NCBI GenBank assembly: GCA_022478985.1
Contig: JAKSZP010000111.1
Location: forward strand, 62,001 to 126,000
Direction: 5' to 3'
Length of the DNA: 64,000 nt
Source of the DNA: Massospora cicadina
Lineage: Eukaryota > Entomophthoromycota > Entomophthoromycetes > Entomophthorales > Entomophthoraceae
A program made the position numbers and the translations under genes. Positions 21,911-33,959 of this stretch are shown here, piece by piece. Positions within the stretch are counted from its first letter, which is position 1. Every line of letters starts with the position of its first letter. The notes below the pieces were generated by a model. That model had not been told where the DNA came from, ran no database searches, and saw only the letters and a program-made list of their open reading frames with translations.

Positions 21911-22800
21911 TTGAGTGCCCGCATATTAGCCCAGATTATAGTCAAATTGTTGTCTTTTTCCCAAAAAAATTCAGTAATGGTTGCAGGAGCTTTTTGTTCC
22001 GTGTTGGGAGCACTAAAAATGATGAATAGACGGCACAGAAATTGAGCAATTTGAGCAGGGGTATGTCGTCCTTTAAAATCAGAGCCATGACGTTGTAAAG
22101 CTCGTGGTATGGCTTAACCGCAGAGGCCATTGAAATGCACACATTGGGTTTGGATAAAGTCCCCACCCCAATTATCACGTGGGCTTCTACCATAATTTGG
22201 TCAGTAAACACAGTGAGGGTCTTATTACGCTGGAACCTAATGGTCAAGAACTAAGCCTTCCGCTGTGAAATCTTCGCAGTACCTCCAAACAACTGCAGCA
22301 CATTATCCTTCACTTCTTAGTATGTAACAGAACTACTTGGAAGACAACAGATGACTTGGTTGGCACTCCCAACATTCAATGCGGAGATAATTTATTTACG
22401 CTAATCTTATACCTTCTGCTGCAAACTCAAATTGTTTAAAAAGCTGTAGAAAAACAGATTGCAATCAAATGGTGGCAGCTTATCAATGCAAATCTCCTCT
22501 CTAGCGTCACTATTCAGGTTATGCTCTTCACAGTGTAGCCGCTTTTAATGCCATCCAAGAGATCAACAAGTTGGCTGTCTTGGCCACCAACCAGTTGCAG
22601 TTGGTGGAAGGCTTTGTCAAGCTGGTCCGTTATATCCTTATTTTCCTGAAAAAGAATCTTTTGCATCTGAAGTAGTGTATCCATAAAGAGCTTTAGTTCC
22701 ACATATTAGGACAACCCAATAAACTGGGGTAGTGTCCCCTCAAGTTGAGCCTGTTGTGCCATTGCTTAGCAAATGAATATTTTTAACATGTTGATCAATG
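21911..22800 (-). pseudogene. B gag, 5' part
   Basis: Minus-strand gag of B, upstream of the D insertion. One frame runs 22702-22514 (LLQMQKILFQENKDITDQLD, a helical, charged stretch near the N-terminus). Another runs 22247-21942. Neither shows a zinc knuckle. Continuity with 13847-13231 is inferred from the target duplication of D. Confidence 0.6.
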
Positions 22801-22802
22801 GG

Positions 22803-22821
22803 CCCCCTGTAGTGAGCACCA
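22803..22821 (-). promoter_or_regulatory. Primer binding site of B
   Basis: On the minus strand TGGTGCTCACTACAGGGGG starts one base after the 5' LTR end. TGG is the complement of a tRNA CCA end. H has the related GTGTCACTTGCTACAGGG at the same place. Confidence 0.7.
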
Positions 22822-22822
22822 C

Positions 22823-23336
22823 TGTTATAATTTGACTACATATTAAAGATATGCCAAAAGGGTTGTACATGGTCAATCCCAATGAGTAACGGACGGATGA
22901 TATGGAGATTGTTGGTCCCCAAGATAAACTTTAAAAATGTAATAAAAACAAAAAGCAATTACTTCAGCGGCAACACTATATTTACTATAATATATAATAT
23001 GCAGCTCCTACTGCTAACTCTACTCTTCCCTTAGTACTCAATCACTTTTCCTAATCAACTGACCCCCTTCCTTCTCTTCACCTCTCACTCATACCTTCGT
23101 TATTTCTGGTCATTTTCGTCCTGCAAGCTTAGTTACTCCTTATTCACTACTTTTTTGGAGCTTCATCTCATCATTGAAGCTCAAGCGGAATTCCTTTATT
23201 TGCTGAGGTTGACTTGCTCAGTGTCAACTCATTCGGATTAATTAATAATAATTATTTAGACATAGTCTTAATGAATAACTAATATTACACTCATAGTTAA
23301 TTAGGCTTATTGTCCAGTCATATAGATTTCCTGACA
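22823..23336 (-). repeat. 5' LTR of B
   Basis: 514 bases, ends TG..CA on either strand, partner of the split LTR at 1907-8382. The five bases following on the plus strand are CAGTA. Confidence 0.92.
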
Positions 23337-24400
23337 CAGTAAATTTAAAAAGGTGGCATTAGCAAAATAAAATGGGAGAGTCAGAATTTGCAGGATTAGA
23401 AAGGTAACATATGTAAAAAAGTACACAATTGTACTATATAAACTTAAAAAAGGGAGAGAATTTTGAAATTGGGATTTTAAAATGTGGAAATTTTGGAAAA
23501 AAGGGTAACGGTGTAGGAGACTTATTCAATGTTAAATCTTCCAATTTGGCAGTGTAGTTGGGGAACTTCTCTACACAGGCTCCTAATACTCTCAACATAC
23601 ACCCAGTCAGGCAGTGTGGATATGGGGGAAGTATTTATAAGAAAGAGGGCAGAAAGTACAAGAAATCTTAATAACTAGAATAGCTCAAGGCTGATACTAC
23701 TCACGTCTGTTAATCCCTCAGGAACAGAGAATACCAGTTTAGAAACTTGGAAAACCCTTAACAAGTCAGAGAAGACTATTTGAATCTTAAAATGTGAAGT
23801 GTTGTGTTACAGATTATTGCCTTGAATCAATAGTGCGACCCTAAGAGTTTTGAATATAAAGTATTTGGCGAAATTGATGTCTCATGGATTGCAATACACT
23901 AAACAATTGATCCAGACAAATATTCTCAACTTTAATTTTAATCAAAATTATTTTGCTACTGTTTCAAGATATTCAATGGTAAATCTTTTATGGTTTCATA
24001 TGCTTTGTACTAAAACCCCTTCAAAACATCCTTATCTTCCTAAACCAACCAATGGAGAGAATCGGAGATAGGCCAGGTCAGGCCAGTTTTAAGACACCTA
24101 GAATTTCTTCCTCAGATATAAAGACAACAGCCTCTAGTGTCTTTTTTCACTTCATTCTTCAATTTAAGCCCTTTTATTGAAACTTGTGGTCTCCCAATTG
24201 TTCTCTGTAAAATCTGGATTTTTCTAATTACATAATTTTTTAACTCTAGCAAGAGCACCGCCATCAACATATTGGCTCCAATTATTGTTAAGTTGAAATA
24301 ATGATCCATTGATATATAAGCTCGCCACATACTAGCAGAAGTTGTAAGGAGCTATTTACCAAATTATTTCCTAATTCCTCCATATACAAAGGTCATTCTC
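23337..24400. other. Unassigned decayed sequence right of B
   Basis: AT-rich, no readable gene. About 23560-23660 weakly resembles the start of the window. Possibly the right part of whatever B inserted into. Confidence 0.35.
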
Positions 24401-25190
24401 ATATCTCAAATTTCCCCCGCTGACCTACCACTGACTTGGTGCGTTTTGGCAAAAAGTAGCCTTCCAACCACATCTTACATATTTCATCTTTAACTGCCAG
24501 ATTCTCCTCAATAATCCATTACTAACTTGGCTTGATCTGGGCAACAAGAGGCTCTCAACCTACCAATTTTGGTATGTCATTAATTGGTGAAGAAAACTGG
24601 TCCACTCAAACTAAAAGAGGACCACAGTTGCTGGATCATCCAGAGCATCCATTTTTGGGGCAATCTCCCTTAGTTATATCAATAAAGCAACCTGTCGCCC
24701 TAAAATCTTTTGCCACCTCCATGCAGACGTTTAATCCACTACTACAAGCTTGGAAAGATACATAGCTCTCCCATACATGAGTCACCCAATTCAATTCACA
24801 TCTCATTATCTTAATTGTGATGCAGTAACTCCCAATGAGCCTAGTAGATGTTAATGGTATTAATGAGAACTAAAGTACTTTGAGACAATATAGAAAGCTA
24901 AAACTTCCAACCTAAGCGGATTGGTAATCTTCTATTTTTTTCTACCTTTGAGGTTAACCCAGAAAGACCCGAGTTTGCCCCCAATGAATCCATTTGGTTT
25001 TCTAAAGGAGTCTTTCATACGGTAATAAACTTTTACTATCCTCACAGGGATCTTAGGACGTCCCTCTTAAAAGTTTTATGGTTGCTATGGCACTACCATT
25101 CTGGATCTTCCTCTGGGTTTTAACTCACCCATACTAAAATCCCAGTTTTACTTTGATTAGCAGAATCCATGACAAGCATCATCTTAGATA
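24401..25190 (+). pseudogene. J-like gag fragment
   Basis: Plus-strand fragment whose end reads ALPFWIFLWVLTHP (~25085-25135). It aligns with FWVFQWVVTHPD (~60870), FWAFHWVLTHFDWK (~50085) and J/L gag at ~35340/48000. Upstream VINFYYPHRDLRTSLLKVLW also has an echo at ~60810. The shared Trp-rich block marks one gag family. No LTR can be assigned. Confidence 0.5.
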
Positions 25191-25858
25191 GACATTTAAC
25201 CTTGACACAGGTACAAGAGGGCAGACCATATGTCGTCTTGAGAGATTTTATATGTGCTGCACGTGCTACAAGTTGAAAACAATCATTGAGCAAGACCAGG
25301 AGTGCTGTTTTTGACTCTAGGAATTCCTTGGTCTTTGTTGGAAGTTTCTGAGGCAAGGTGGATACTACTTGCGCAATCTGAAGAGATGCCGTGAGAGTAC
25401 CTCCACCAATCACATGATACCCTGGAGACATATGTAGGCAAAGCTTCTGTGCATAACACTATATTTCTCATTGGAAAGGGCTTGCAGGTAATTGAACGCA
25501 AGGGCAGAAGTTTAAAATAAAATATTGTACGTGCATATGAGCTATAAGAAGCCTCATAGCTTCCCTTAGCAAGAACATGAGCAAGAAGATCACCATCAGT
25601 GAGGTAGAAGTGTGCTCATACCAAGCAGGTAGAGTTTTTCCGCGGGACTCCTCCACATTCTAAGGTTAAAAATTAAGTTAAATGAACTTTGTCTAATGAG
25701 ACAGATTGGGTCTCTGTGAATGGTTAAAAAACAGTTGTTAATGAAAACCAAGTTATTGCCTGTGTACAATAGTGTAGGCTTGAGAAGAGATTTTTTGTCC
25801 ATTGGCTTGAGGTACATATGGATAATAAACCTTTCATGATGGTAAGTGCTATGCTAGT
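25191..25858. other. Unassigned sequence before H
   Basis: A minus-strand frame of 103 codons (25431-25120) is the longest in the area, partly opposite the gag fragment. It has no motif I know. Otherwise nothing is seen. Confidence 0.3.
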
Positions 25859-26486
25859 TGTCATAAAATTAACCAGATGGTTTCCCTTCACTATGACAAA
25901 TACTAGGATTCAATTAGTTTTGTATTATAGTTGAGCAATCGCAGAGGAATCCAGTAGATATGGTTGCCTTTGGAATCAGTTCTGTTACAATCAATATAAT
26001 TTGATTACCAGTTACTAGAAGCAGAAGTTAATTAAAAGTAGGTTATATTTATTAAGTTCCCAATGGCTGTCAGCAGATCAAATGCCAAAGGTTAATAATT
26101 GGAAATGTGGCAATATGGTTACAATTCTGACAAGAGTTGCACCAAGCAAATAGTTTGTAAATTACCTACTTTATAGAGCTGTAAGAGCGACCGCAGCAAG
26201 AGAGATTACAGTAGAAATATAGAATGGAAAGGGGATTGCTTCTAGTTGATAAGATGCAGTGGAATCTGTAGTGCAAAGCTTATAGTGTAGATCCCTTAGG
26301 TTTGGCAGTACAAAACTGCTTTAGTATCAAATATTATGTTCCCAGAAGCGCTTGGCTTCTATTTCTCAAATTTTATAATCTTTGTTTAAGGACTTCAATC
26401 TTTACATCATCCTTCCATTGAATCATTGAGCTTAACCTCTGTGCAACAATCTGCCAGATTTTATCTAATCTGCTGGAAGATTGACA
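25859..26486 (+). repeat. 5' LTR of H
   Basis: 628 bases, TGTCATAAAATTAACC..GATTGACA. It matches the split 3' LTR; for example GATCTCTTAGGTTTGGCAGT near 44640 reads GATCCCTTAGG.. near 26290. A TATA-like TTTATAGAG (26170 area) corresponds to TTTTATAAAAG near 44526. Confidence 0.92.
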
Positions 26487-26509
26487 GTGTCACTTGCTAC
26501 AGGGTGCCC
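26487..26509 (+). promoter_or_regulatory. Primer binding site of H
   Basis: GTGTCACTTGCTACAGGG directly after the LTR, alignable to B's GTGGTGCTCACTACAGGG. The TGG has become TGT, so the tRNA match is already damaged. Confidence 0.55.
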
Positions 26510-26610
26510 ACTAATTCAACTCTACAACTCAAATACCTTTAACTGTGGAAAATTCTAACTAGCTTTGCCAAGACCTCATGAGTTTTCATGGGTAATATAA
26601 AGTTGACCCT

Positions 26611-28800
26611 ATGGAATCTTCTGACGAGGAACCAGCCTTGTTCATTGCGACTGAGCCAGATGACCTCGGTGACTCTATGATGGAATTGCAGTTATCTGCT
26701 TGTTTGACCCTTGAGTCAGCACAGAATTTACGCTCCAAAGATGTCAACGCTGCTCAGCTTCATAGTATTATCGAGTGGCTCCTTTGGGGGTACCATCTTT
26801 ATAGAGGAGACCATATAAAATTTTTATGAGTTTGTTCTCTAATCGGTGCGAGTAGGCTCAGTGCTATAAATTGTATATGTCCTATCTGGATGTGACTAAT
26901 AGCAGCTTGAAGCACCATCTTAACTCCCATGGTCCAGAAAAATATCTTGTTGCTTATGTACAGCCATCTATTCAGAAGCTCTTGTGGGTCTTGGACTGAC
27001 AAAATATTATAAATCAGGGATGTAATGCGATTTTCCAACAGCATCAAAATGATAATCAGTTGTTTTTGGAATGCCTTTAATAGACGTTCTCAGAGATGAG
27101 GGAGACTTTTGTTCAAGTACATACCCATGTTGCCGACTCACAGTTGGATGGATCAGCTCATACCCTATTTAAATCAGAATCTACCCCAAGTTGTAAGAGA
27201 GCTTCTGAACAGGAGTGGGCTCGCGCTTAGCTGGATTAGAGACATGACTACCTTGGGAGCGAATACCAGCCAATTAATGCAAGAAACTACCAATGGGTGT
27301 CAGGTATTAAATTCGTTGTAGGCTGCAGTAGGGACTACATTACTTTTTTAGAGTGGTGCATTTTTGATCAAGCTGAACCCATAGCATTTGATCTTAGTCA
27401 GTTGAGAAGTGAGTGGATCAAACACTGTGCCATGAAAAACTCTAAATCTTTGTTTCTTAGTTTTTCCAAATATGGGCAGTTGTTAGATTAATCTTACCTT
27501 AAGGGCATACCTATGCCAATTGAGAATGGGCTGTGGCCCTTCCATTTGTGGTGCCAGTGGAATAAGACAATTTATGGTTTAGTTTGAAAAGCCTTTGACA
27601 ATTAAATTGAGAAGCTCCTTCAAGAATGAGATGAACTAGTAAGTCAACTTGCAAATAACTCTCGCCAAGCTCATTAAAGCAGTTGTCAAAATTTCATATT
27701 TCAAGGAACTCTCAAAGATGTGATTGAGCAACTATAAACTCTTGAGCAAAAACTGGCTCAGGAGAAGGGAATATGCAGGGATCTACAAATGGATGTCAAT
27801 GAGCTTAGACAGGACGCCAAGGAAGGGTGCTGACATTGTGAATCAGTTGAAGCGGGATGCATCATAGGAGTTGTTTGCTGACCAAGTGGGTAAGGTAGTC
27901 AAGTCATGAATAGTCTTTATTTGGGGGATAAATAATACGAGTCTGCAAGCGAGCTACCCCTGGTCTTCACCGTTATTCTGGACAAAGAGGCCATCACTTC
28001 CCAAAGGACCATGCAACCAAACTTCTGTCCCACGCCCCACCTATGCCCCCCATATGATGGGTACGTTTGCTAGGCTGGAGATGGCCCAATTCACTCCTAG
28101 GAATGCAGCCGAGATTGTTAAGAGAATGAGTGCATCAGAAAAGTTTCCCTTATTTAACTGGGGAGGCAATCTTTAGAGGTTCTTCAAGTGGTTTAAGTTT
28201 GCCATTGAATGAGTTTCAGATCACTGTAAGGTGAAGCTGATAATCTTCACCTGGTTGTCAAAAGTGCCAACCAGGTCACCTGTTACCTGTTGGATAGCTT
28301 TGTGACCTACAAGGAGGTCAAGGATACGGTGCTACACTTGTTTGGTGGGGTAGAAAAATGAGGCAACTAAAAGCAGACTTTCTGACTATCAGTTTTCTTG
28401 AAACGCAACCCTTTCGGAATTCTCTATCCACTTCACCTTGGATGTGCATATGCTAGTAGGGGTGGGAACACTGTCAGAGGCGGATGTCAGTATTGCTATG
28501 ACTGCTGCTGTGAAACCCCATTAGGAACTCTACAACTCAATGTCTTTAGTTCTCCAAGGAGTATCCCCCTATTGCATATTGTCAACTATCTGCGGTGATT
28601 GGCCATCACATTTAATTCATCCAATGGAGACTGGAAACTGTATGGGACTGCTGCTGGTGGTCCATACACAGGTAGACAGCAGCGTCCAACTTATACTTCA
28701 CTGGTGTTCCTTGGCCAAGCTACAGTCTGCCACCCAGCCTGTGACTTATATATGATCATTTACCCATCCACAGCTGCTTTTTAATGCTTCGTCCCACCCC
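26611..28800 (+). pseudogene. H gag
   Basis: Begins with MESSDEEPALFIATEPDD (acidic N-terminus) 125 bases after the LTR. It continues through several frames to ~28800, with a Glu/Gln-rich coiled-coil-like stretch around 27600-27830 (for example EQKLAQEKG). A capsid-like block with LFNWGGNL and FFKWF is near 28150-28200. Stops and frameshifts are frequent; no zinc knuckle was found. Assignment rests on position between the primer site and protease. Confidence 0.6.
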
Positions 28801-29339
28801 ATCTAGCTTATAACCCTCAGGCTGGGTTTAATGATGTTTTGTAAATGAGAACCTTCTGGAATAACTTGCTTTGAGTGCTGTCAGAAAGGGAATTAGCGGC
28901 GAACTGCCTGAAAAGTGGAACATCCATGCAGTTCTGCAGAATTTGACCAATAGTAGAAAGAGAAAATGGAGTAGAGATAGGACTCTACTTCTGCTGTGTC
29001 AAATTTATTTGTCCCATTTGATAATAACAAGTCATTCTATGTCAATGCTCGTGAATCCCATTGCTTATTTTTTTACTGACAAACCACCAATGATGTAAAC
29101 ATGGTAACCCGCTTTTAAGCCAAGGAGGGCATCATGGAAGGGACCCGCCAAGATATTCAGAACCATATGCTTGTTGGGTCCTGGTGCGTGACTCAGACAA
29201 CAAACCTTAACCCTCTTCAGATGCTGCTTCATGGAGGGCGTGAACGTCACCATATCAGTTAAGCAGTTTGTAAAGGATTACACACAGTTAGGCCCAATAT
29301 TATGCACTTTCTTGATAAGAAGAATTTTTGGATGTTCAT

Positions 29340-29570
29340 GTACCATACAGTTGTGGTTCTTCTTATTTTATATGTACTTATTGTGAAATATTTGTGAAAA
29401 AACTAAAATATGTGTTATCGTTGACACTGGAGCCCCAGTTAGCATAGTATCAACAAGGCAGGTAACTAAGCTGTTATTTAAATCTGACATGGAGCACCGG
29501 GTAGTGTATGGGATAGCAGGGGTGGAAAGCACCATATTGGTGAAATGACCAGTGTGTTGCCTCTTCTTTT
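29340..29570 (+). pseudogene. H aspartic protease
   Basis: CTYCEIFVKK (~29364) then, after a frame change, VIVDTGAPVSIVSTRQVTK (~29417-29470), with the DTGA catalytic motif. It shares the CTYC(D/E)IF and DTGAPV strings with B. VVYGIAGVESTI follows before the frame breaks. Confidence 0.85.
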
Positions 29571-29879
29571 TAATTCAATTTTTGTCTTTACACCAGCAAT
29601 TTATTGCTGAACCACAATTACAACATGTTAATTAACGCTTCTTTCATGTGCCATTTTGGTGCTGTAGTTGACATGGCAGAAGAAACCTTCAGGATTAAGG
29701 GTAGTAGATTCCTATTTACCTTATGTCAATAAAGTACTGCAGGAGTCCACCTGAGAAGGATAAATCAACTTTACATACTGTGATGGCATAATTTCATTCC
29801 GCTACTGGCAGTTGAAGTGGCAGACTAGGGTTCTTTTATTAAAATACAAGTACCAAGGAATACTGTTATGTTTGGCAAG

Positions 29880-31090
29880 CACTTTAATTGATACCATCTG
29901 GACACCAAGTTGTTGAGGAAACGTGGCTCAAAGTGGAAATACTGGAAGTGTTGTTTGTGGAAGTTCTTGTCCCCTACCAACAACCATGTCTCAAACCTCA
30001 TGTGGCTTCAGAAATATTATTATCTGGCCCTGTGGAAACCAAAGTCCTTCTGACCAACCTGAAAAAGGAACATTTTATGGTCCAAAGGCATCAGGTAATG
30101 GCTTATATCCACCTACCCCCATTGACGAAGTCCTTCAGCTTTATGAATTTGGCTCATTGGACGAGTTTGGTCTCCCCTCCTTGAATTCTGCTAGTGTAAA
30201 GACGGTGGTCTCACATGAAGCTTTGATGGGTCTATCTGAGGAGCAACAAGGTTGAGCTATGGCGTCATTTGAAAAACTTGCATGATTTTCGTGTCCCACA
30301 ATCATGATATGTGGTGCGCTCATGCTGTTGTTCATCAAGTAGACACTGGAACCATCCTACTTAGTCTCGGCCAATCTGTCTCTTGAGGGCTGCGGAAGAG
30401 GTAGTGTCTGACAAAATAGGGAAGTTTCTGAAGCAGGGTATGCGTGAGTCATCAAAAAGTCCTTGGGCTGGTGCTAGTTGTTAAAAAGAAGGAATGCACT
30501 AACTTTGTAGTAATTAATTATTGGAAACAAGATAGTATCACATAAAAGGATTCATATTCACTACCCTAAAGTAATGATGCCTTAGATCATCTGGGCGGTG
30601 CTTGCTATTTTTCAGCTATGGACATGATCTAAGAGTACTGGCATATTGAGTTGCCTGCAGCGGAATGAGAAAAGTGCGTTATGATCACCACCAAAGGGTT
30701 ATTACAGCCCACTTGGATGCCGCAAAGTCTATGTAATGCCGCTACATTTTAAAGAGCGATGGACACTAATATGGTTGACCTCAAACTGTCATGTGTCCTT
30801 GTCTACCTTGATGGTATTGATGTACTTTCATGAACATTTTCAGAGCACCTAGATTAACTGGATGAAGTGTTCTGCCAGCTTGCGTAGGCTAACATTAAAA
30901 TTAAGCCTCATAAATGTCATTTTTTCAAAGAGCAACTCGAATATCTCAGGTTTTTGGTAGATATAAGTAGTCTTCAACCACAACCAGCTAAGATAGAAGC
31001 GATCAGGAAGATGGCCCAACCCCATATCAAATGAGATATCAAAGTCTTTTTGGGCATGGTCAGGTGCCATCAACGGTTTATTCCAAATTT
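29880..31090 (+). pseudogene. H reverse transcriptase with linker
   Basis: The linker KVLLTNLKKEHFMVQRHQVM (~30040) aligns with B. RT follows: YLDGID box codons TAC CTT GAT GGT at 30804-30815, so Gly replaces the second Asp. It is preceded by LKLSCVLV, a string also present in B and J. A SAMDM segment (~30614) lies where the first catalytic Asp is expected. IKPHKCHFFKEQLEYLRFLV (~30900-30960) is the palm/thumb end. Several stops and shifts. Confidence 0.85.
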
Positions 31091-31625
31091 TAGCTGTATC
31101 ATAGCCACGCTCTTTATGCTTTTAATAAAATGCTACTTTTGAGCGGACAGAACAATGTCAGTGCTTTTGACGCTCTTCAACCAGCTCTGATTAGTGCACT
31201 TGTGCTAAGGTATCAGAGCTTTAGGAAATAGTTTATTGTGCAGATTAATGCTTCTCAATCTGCTGTGGGAGCAGTCTTGTCGCAGCAGTATGATGATGTT
31301 TGAAGCATCCTGTTGATTGCAGCTGAAGTTTGAAGTGCCATTAGCGGAAGTATAAGGTGACTGAACGGGAATGCCTATTGGTAATCTATGCATACAAGCA
31401 ATTTTGGTATATCTCCATGGAGTAAAGTAAAAGTGATAACCGATCATACTTCATTAGGCTGGTTGAAAATTTTTTGGAGCCAGAAGGCCGCCTCACAAGG
31501 TGGGCGCTCAAACTGCAAGCACATGAATTTGAGATAATTCACCATCTGGGCGCTAAAAACCAGAACTCTGACTTTCTATCACGCTTTCCAACCGTCACTA
31601 TTATAGTGGATCTAGCTGAATAATA
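31091..31625 (+). pseudogene. H RNase H
   Basis: FIVQINASQSAVGAVLSQQ (~31230) corresponds to the DAS region, with Asn in place of the catalytic Asp. Then a Y.VTERE segment, KVITDHTSLGWL (~31428) and EPEGRLTRWALKLQAHEFEI (~31480-31535) follow, with HLGAKNQNSDFLS at the end. Recognisable but inactive. Confidence 0.82.
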
Positions 31626-32940
31626 TATGAGGGTATGGTTAGCGGTAAATATGACAACGAGTCACCTCAAGTCATTCAGGTGCTGAATGGGATGAGGATG
31701 GATACCTTCTTGAGAGATAGTGAGTTGTTTCTAAAGGTTAGTGGGGTCAAGGTGAGTTTCTCAAAGCCCTCTGCTTGACTGGGCATCATTTTGGACACTC
31801 ATAAGGCGGTGGTTCATGGAGTAATATGGAAAACGTTGAAATCTCTGAAGCTGAAATATTACTTGAAAAGAATTCACTTCAAAGTGGTGGAAACTATCAC
31901 CTGTTGTCAAAAATGCCAAGTGTAGAAGCCTTCCCACAAGAGAACCACTTGTCTTCTGGTAAACTCCACTTTGCTTGGCATATAATATCCATCAACATTT
32001 TAGAGCCCTTGCTGATGGGCGCAATTCACTCCAAGTATATTCTGGTAGCAGTAGATCACCTAACACGGTGGGTGAAAGTGTAAGCCATCCACAATCTGGG
32101 ACTGTAACCGCTACTAAGTTCATATGGAGTGTGTTATTCAACGGCATGGCGTCTGCAGTTCATACTCGTGGGCAACTGAACTAACTTCACCTCCCATGTC
32201 CTTCCTAAGCTGAACAAATTGATAATGATCCGCGGGTGCTAAATACTTCCTACCATCCAGATTTCAATTGATCGTTAAATGGGTTAATGGAACTCTATTA
32301 ACTACCCTTCAGAAGCTTGTGAGGGATTGACCCTCTGACTGAAGTACCCTTGTCTTCACTGAAATTTTCACATATGTCATCAGCTATCACTTATTGATTG
32401 TAAAGAGTCTGTTTCAGTTACTCTAGGCAGACACTCAGCTCTGCCTCCGCTACTCTACTATTGTGTAGAGTATATAGGCGGGATGGACCCCCAACTCTAT
32501 CTGATGAATTTTACACCTGCACTTTTTAAACTTCAGACTAAAGTTTACTCAAATAGCTTGGCCAGAAAATTAAGGAGTACAATTTCAATTAACAACAATG
32601 TAGCGGACTTCTTCAGTTCACAATAGGAGAGAATGTATTGTTTCATGAACAGCATAAATTTAGGTAAGGGATATGCTACTAGCATTTGTATTGGTCCCTT
32701 GGAGATAATAGAAAAGATAGACACTGACACCTGCAAATTAATAACCTAGTGAGCAGTCAGATTATTAACCAAGTGAACGCTAGGTTCCTGCAGGCATACA
32801 AACAGTAAGCAAATTACCTGGAAGGCACATACCCAATCAATGGGATACAGACAGTTCATCTATCAAATATAGATGATGTTTCTCCAGAATAGTTAGCAAA
32901 GGATGATACGTAGGCGTCATATCAGAGGAATATCATATGA
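31626..32940 (+). pseudogene. H integrase
   Basis: A zinc-module remnant is near 31780-31920 (GHHFGH, CCQKCQ). The core starts ILVAVDHLTRWVKV (~32040-32080, first Asp). SINYPSEACEGL (~32296-32330) lies in the later helix region. The C-terminal GPY/F module is at ~32680-32830 (GPLEIIEKI.., INQVNARFLQAYKQ). The tail YLEGTYPINGIQTVHLSNID ends near the polypurine tract TTAAGAGGGGAAA (32941-32953). Confidence 0.78.
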
Positions 32941-33683
32941 TTAAGAGGGGAAATGTCAGGAAATTAACCAAATGGTTCCTCACGCTATGCCAAATATAGG
33001 ATACAATTAGTTTTGGCATTGATAGTATAACATTTGCAGAGAAATCTACCAGATCTGGTTGCCTCAGGAAGCAGTTTAGTTACAATTGTTATTATCATAT
33101 AGTTGCCATCTTGACTTTAACAAAAGTATGTCTTGGGTGAATTGTCATAATTAATTAAATAAACGTTGGCTAGTTACAAGTCTGATTTCAGGATAACATT
33201 TCAGATGGCAATATTGACAATATCAGCCTAAAGACCCTGGTCAAATATTGGTGGAACCCTTGAATGAGGTAACACTTTAGTAGTTACCTCTCGGGCAAAA
33301 TAGCACGATGTTGGGCAGTAGGATTGCCCTGACCATGCAGAGGAACTAGTGGATTACATCAGAAGTTCCTCCCCAGGCCACATCTAGGTCAATTCAAACA
33401 TAAGCGGGGAACACCCCTTTTATAGGCTTAGTGGGTCCCCAAGGTGCAATTATCTTCTCTAATGGGGGTTGGCTGAAATATATCAAATAGCTTATCCCAC
33501 AGGTTCATCTTGCCTAAAAATAACTTTCCATCAGTCATTCTACCAAAGTGAGGCAAATTTCCCAAGCTCTGATAGGTCAAATTTCCATATTCCCTAATTT
33601 GGACCTTACTAAGTTATTCCAAACATTAGCATTAAATTCACTTCAAACCTCAATAAAGTTTGAATATTGAGTGGCAAGATATC

Positions 33684-33702
33684 TTTTTTTAGTACTAGAT
33701 GG
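33684..33702 (-). repeat. Tiny A-tailed insertion, copy 1
   Basis: Plus strand: T7 then AGTACTAGATGG. Flanked by 17-base direct repeats at 33667-33683 and 33703-33719 with one mismatch. The partner LTR of J (44167-44190, CTGAGTGTTAAGATATCAAG) has a single copy of that target and no insert. Confidence 0.9.
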
Positions 33703-33763
33703 TTGAGTGGTAAGATATCAAGAGGGTTCATTCTTCTTTCCATGCGCCACCATTAATAAAAAT

Positions 33764-33772
33764 TATATAAAA
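33764..33772 (+). promoter_or_regulatory. TATA box of J LTR
   Basis: TATATAAAA is conserved in both J LTRs (33764-33772 and 44227-44235) about 110 bases before the LTR end, suiting an RNA polymerase II start in the LTR. Confidence 0.45.
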
Positions 33773-33882
33773 CAATCTTTTAGTTTTATTGGTGATTTTT
33801 ATCATCAATATAAGTAATTTATTTTGTGGAGGCAAGCGGTGATCAGCACCAGTGATCAACAATTAGCTAGATTACCACAAAG

Positions 33883-33900
33883 TGGTGATCATTACGTGGG
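33883..33900 (+). promoter_or_regulatory. Primer binding site of J
   Basis: TGGTGATCATTACGTGGG begins three bases after the 5' LTR and starts with TGG, the complement of a tRNA CCA end. It differs from the B/H site after the first five bases. Confidence 0.65.
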
Positions 33901-33959
33901 CTACCTGTACACCTCAAAATCTTAACAAAATAAAATGAAGGCTTTCTGTAAGTTCTGGG

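Larger units (their letters stand above)
1907..23336 (-). mobile_element. Ty3/Gypsy LTR retrotransposon B, nested host of A and D
   Basis: B is a minus-strand Gypsy element bounded by LTRs at 22823-23336 (5') and 1907-2267 plus 8225-8382 (3'). LTR ends are TG..CA, the left one decayed to TA. The probable target duplication is CAGGA/CAGTA (1902-1906, 23337-23341). Without nested DNA the element is about 7.4 kb, or about 6.1 kb if 8400-9690 is also foreign. Order on the minus strand is LTR, primer site, gag (22800-21911 and 13847-13240), protease (~13230-13070), RT, RNase H, integrase with GPY/F module (to ~9745), LTR. Every reading frame is broken. Element A sits in the 3' LTR and D in gag, so B is older than both. 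Protease and linker resemble element H, so B and H are one family. Confidence 0.9.
33093..33879 (+). repeat. 5' LTR of J
   Basis: 787 bases. It is longer than its partner partly because of a 19-base insertion plus its duplication at 33684-33719. The left end TATCATATAG is decayed from TGTCAGAAAA of the partner; the right end is ATTACCACA. Confidence 0.9.

Noticed and set aside
21450..21911. 153-codon minus-strand open frame
   Set aside because: It lies entirely within D's 3' LTR, opposite sequence duplicated at 14085-14656 where the frame is not kept; treated as chance.
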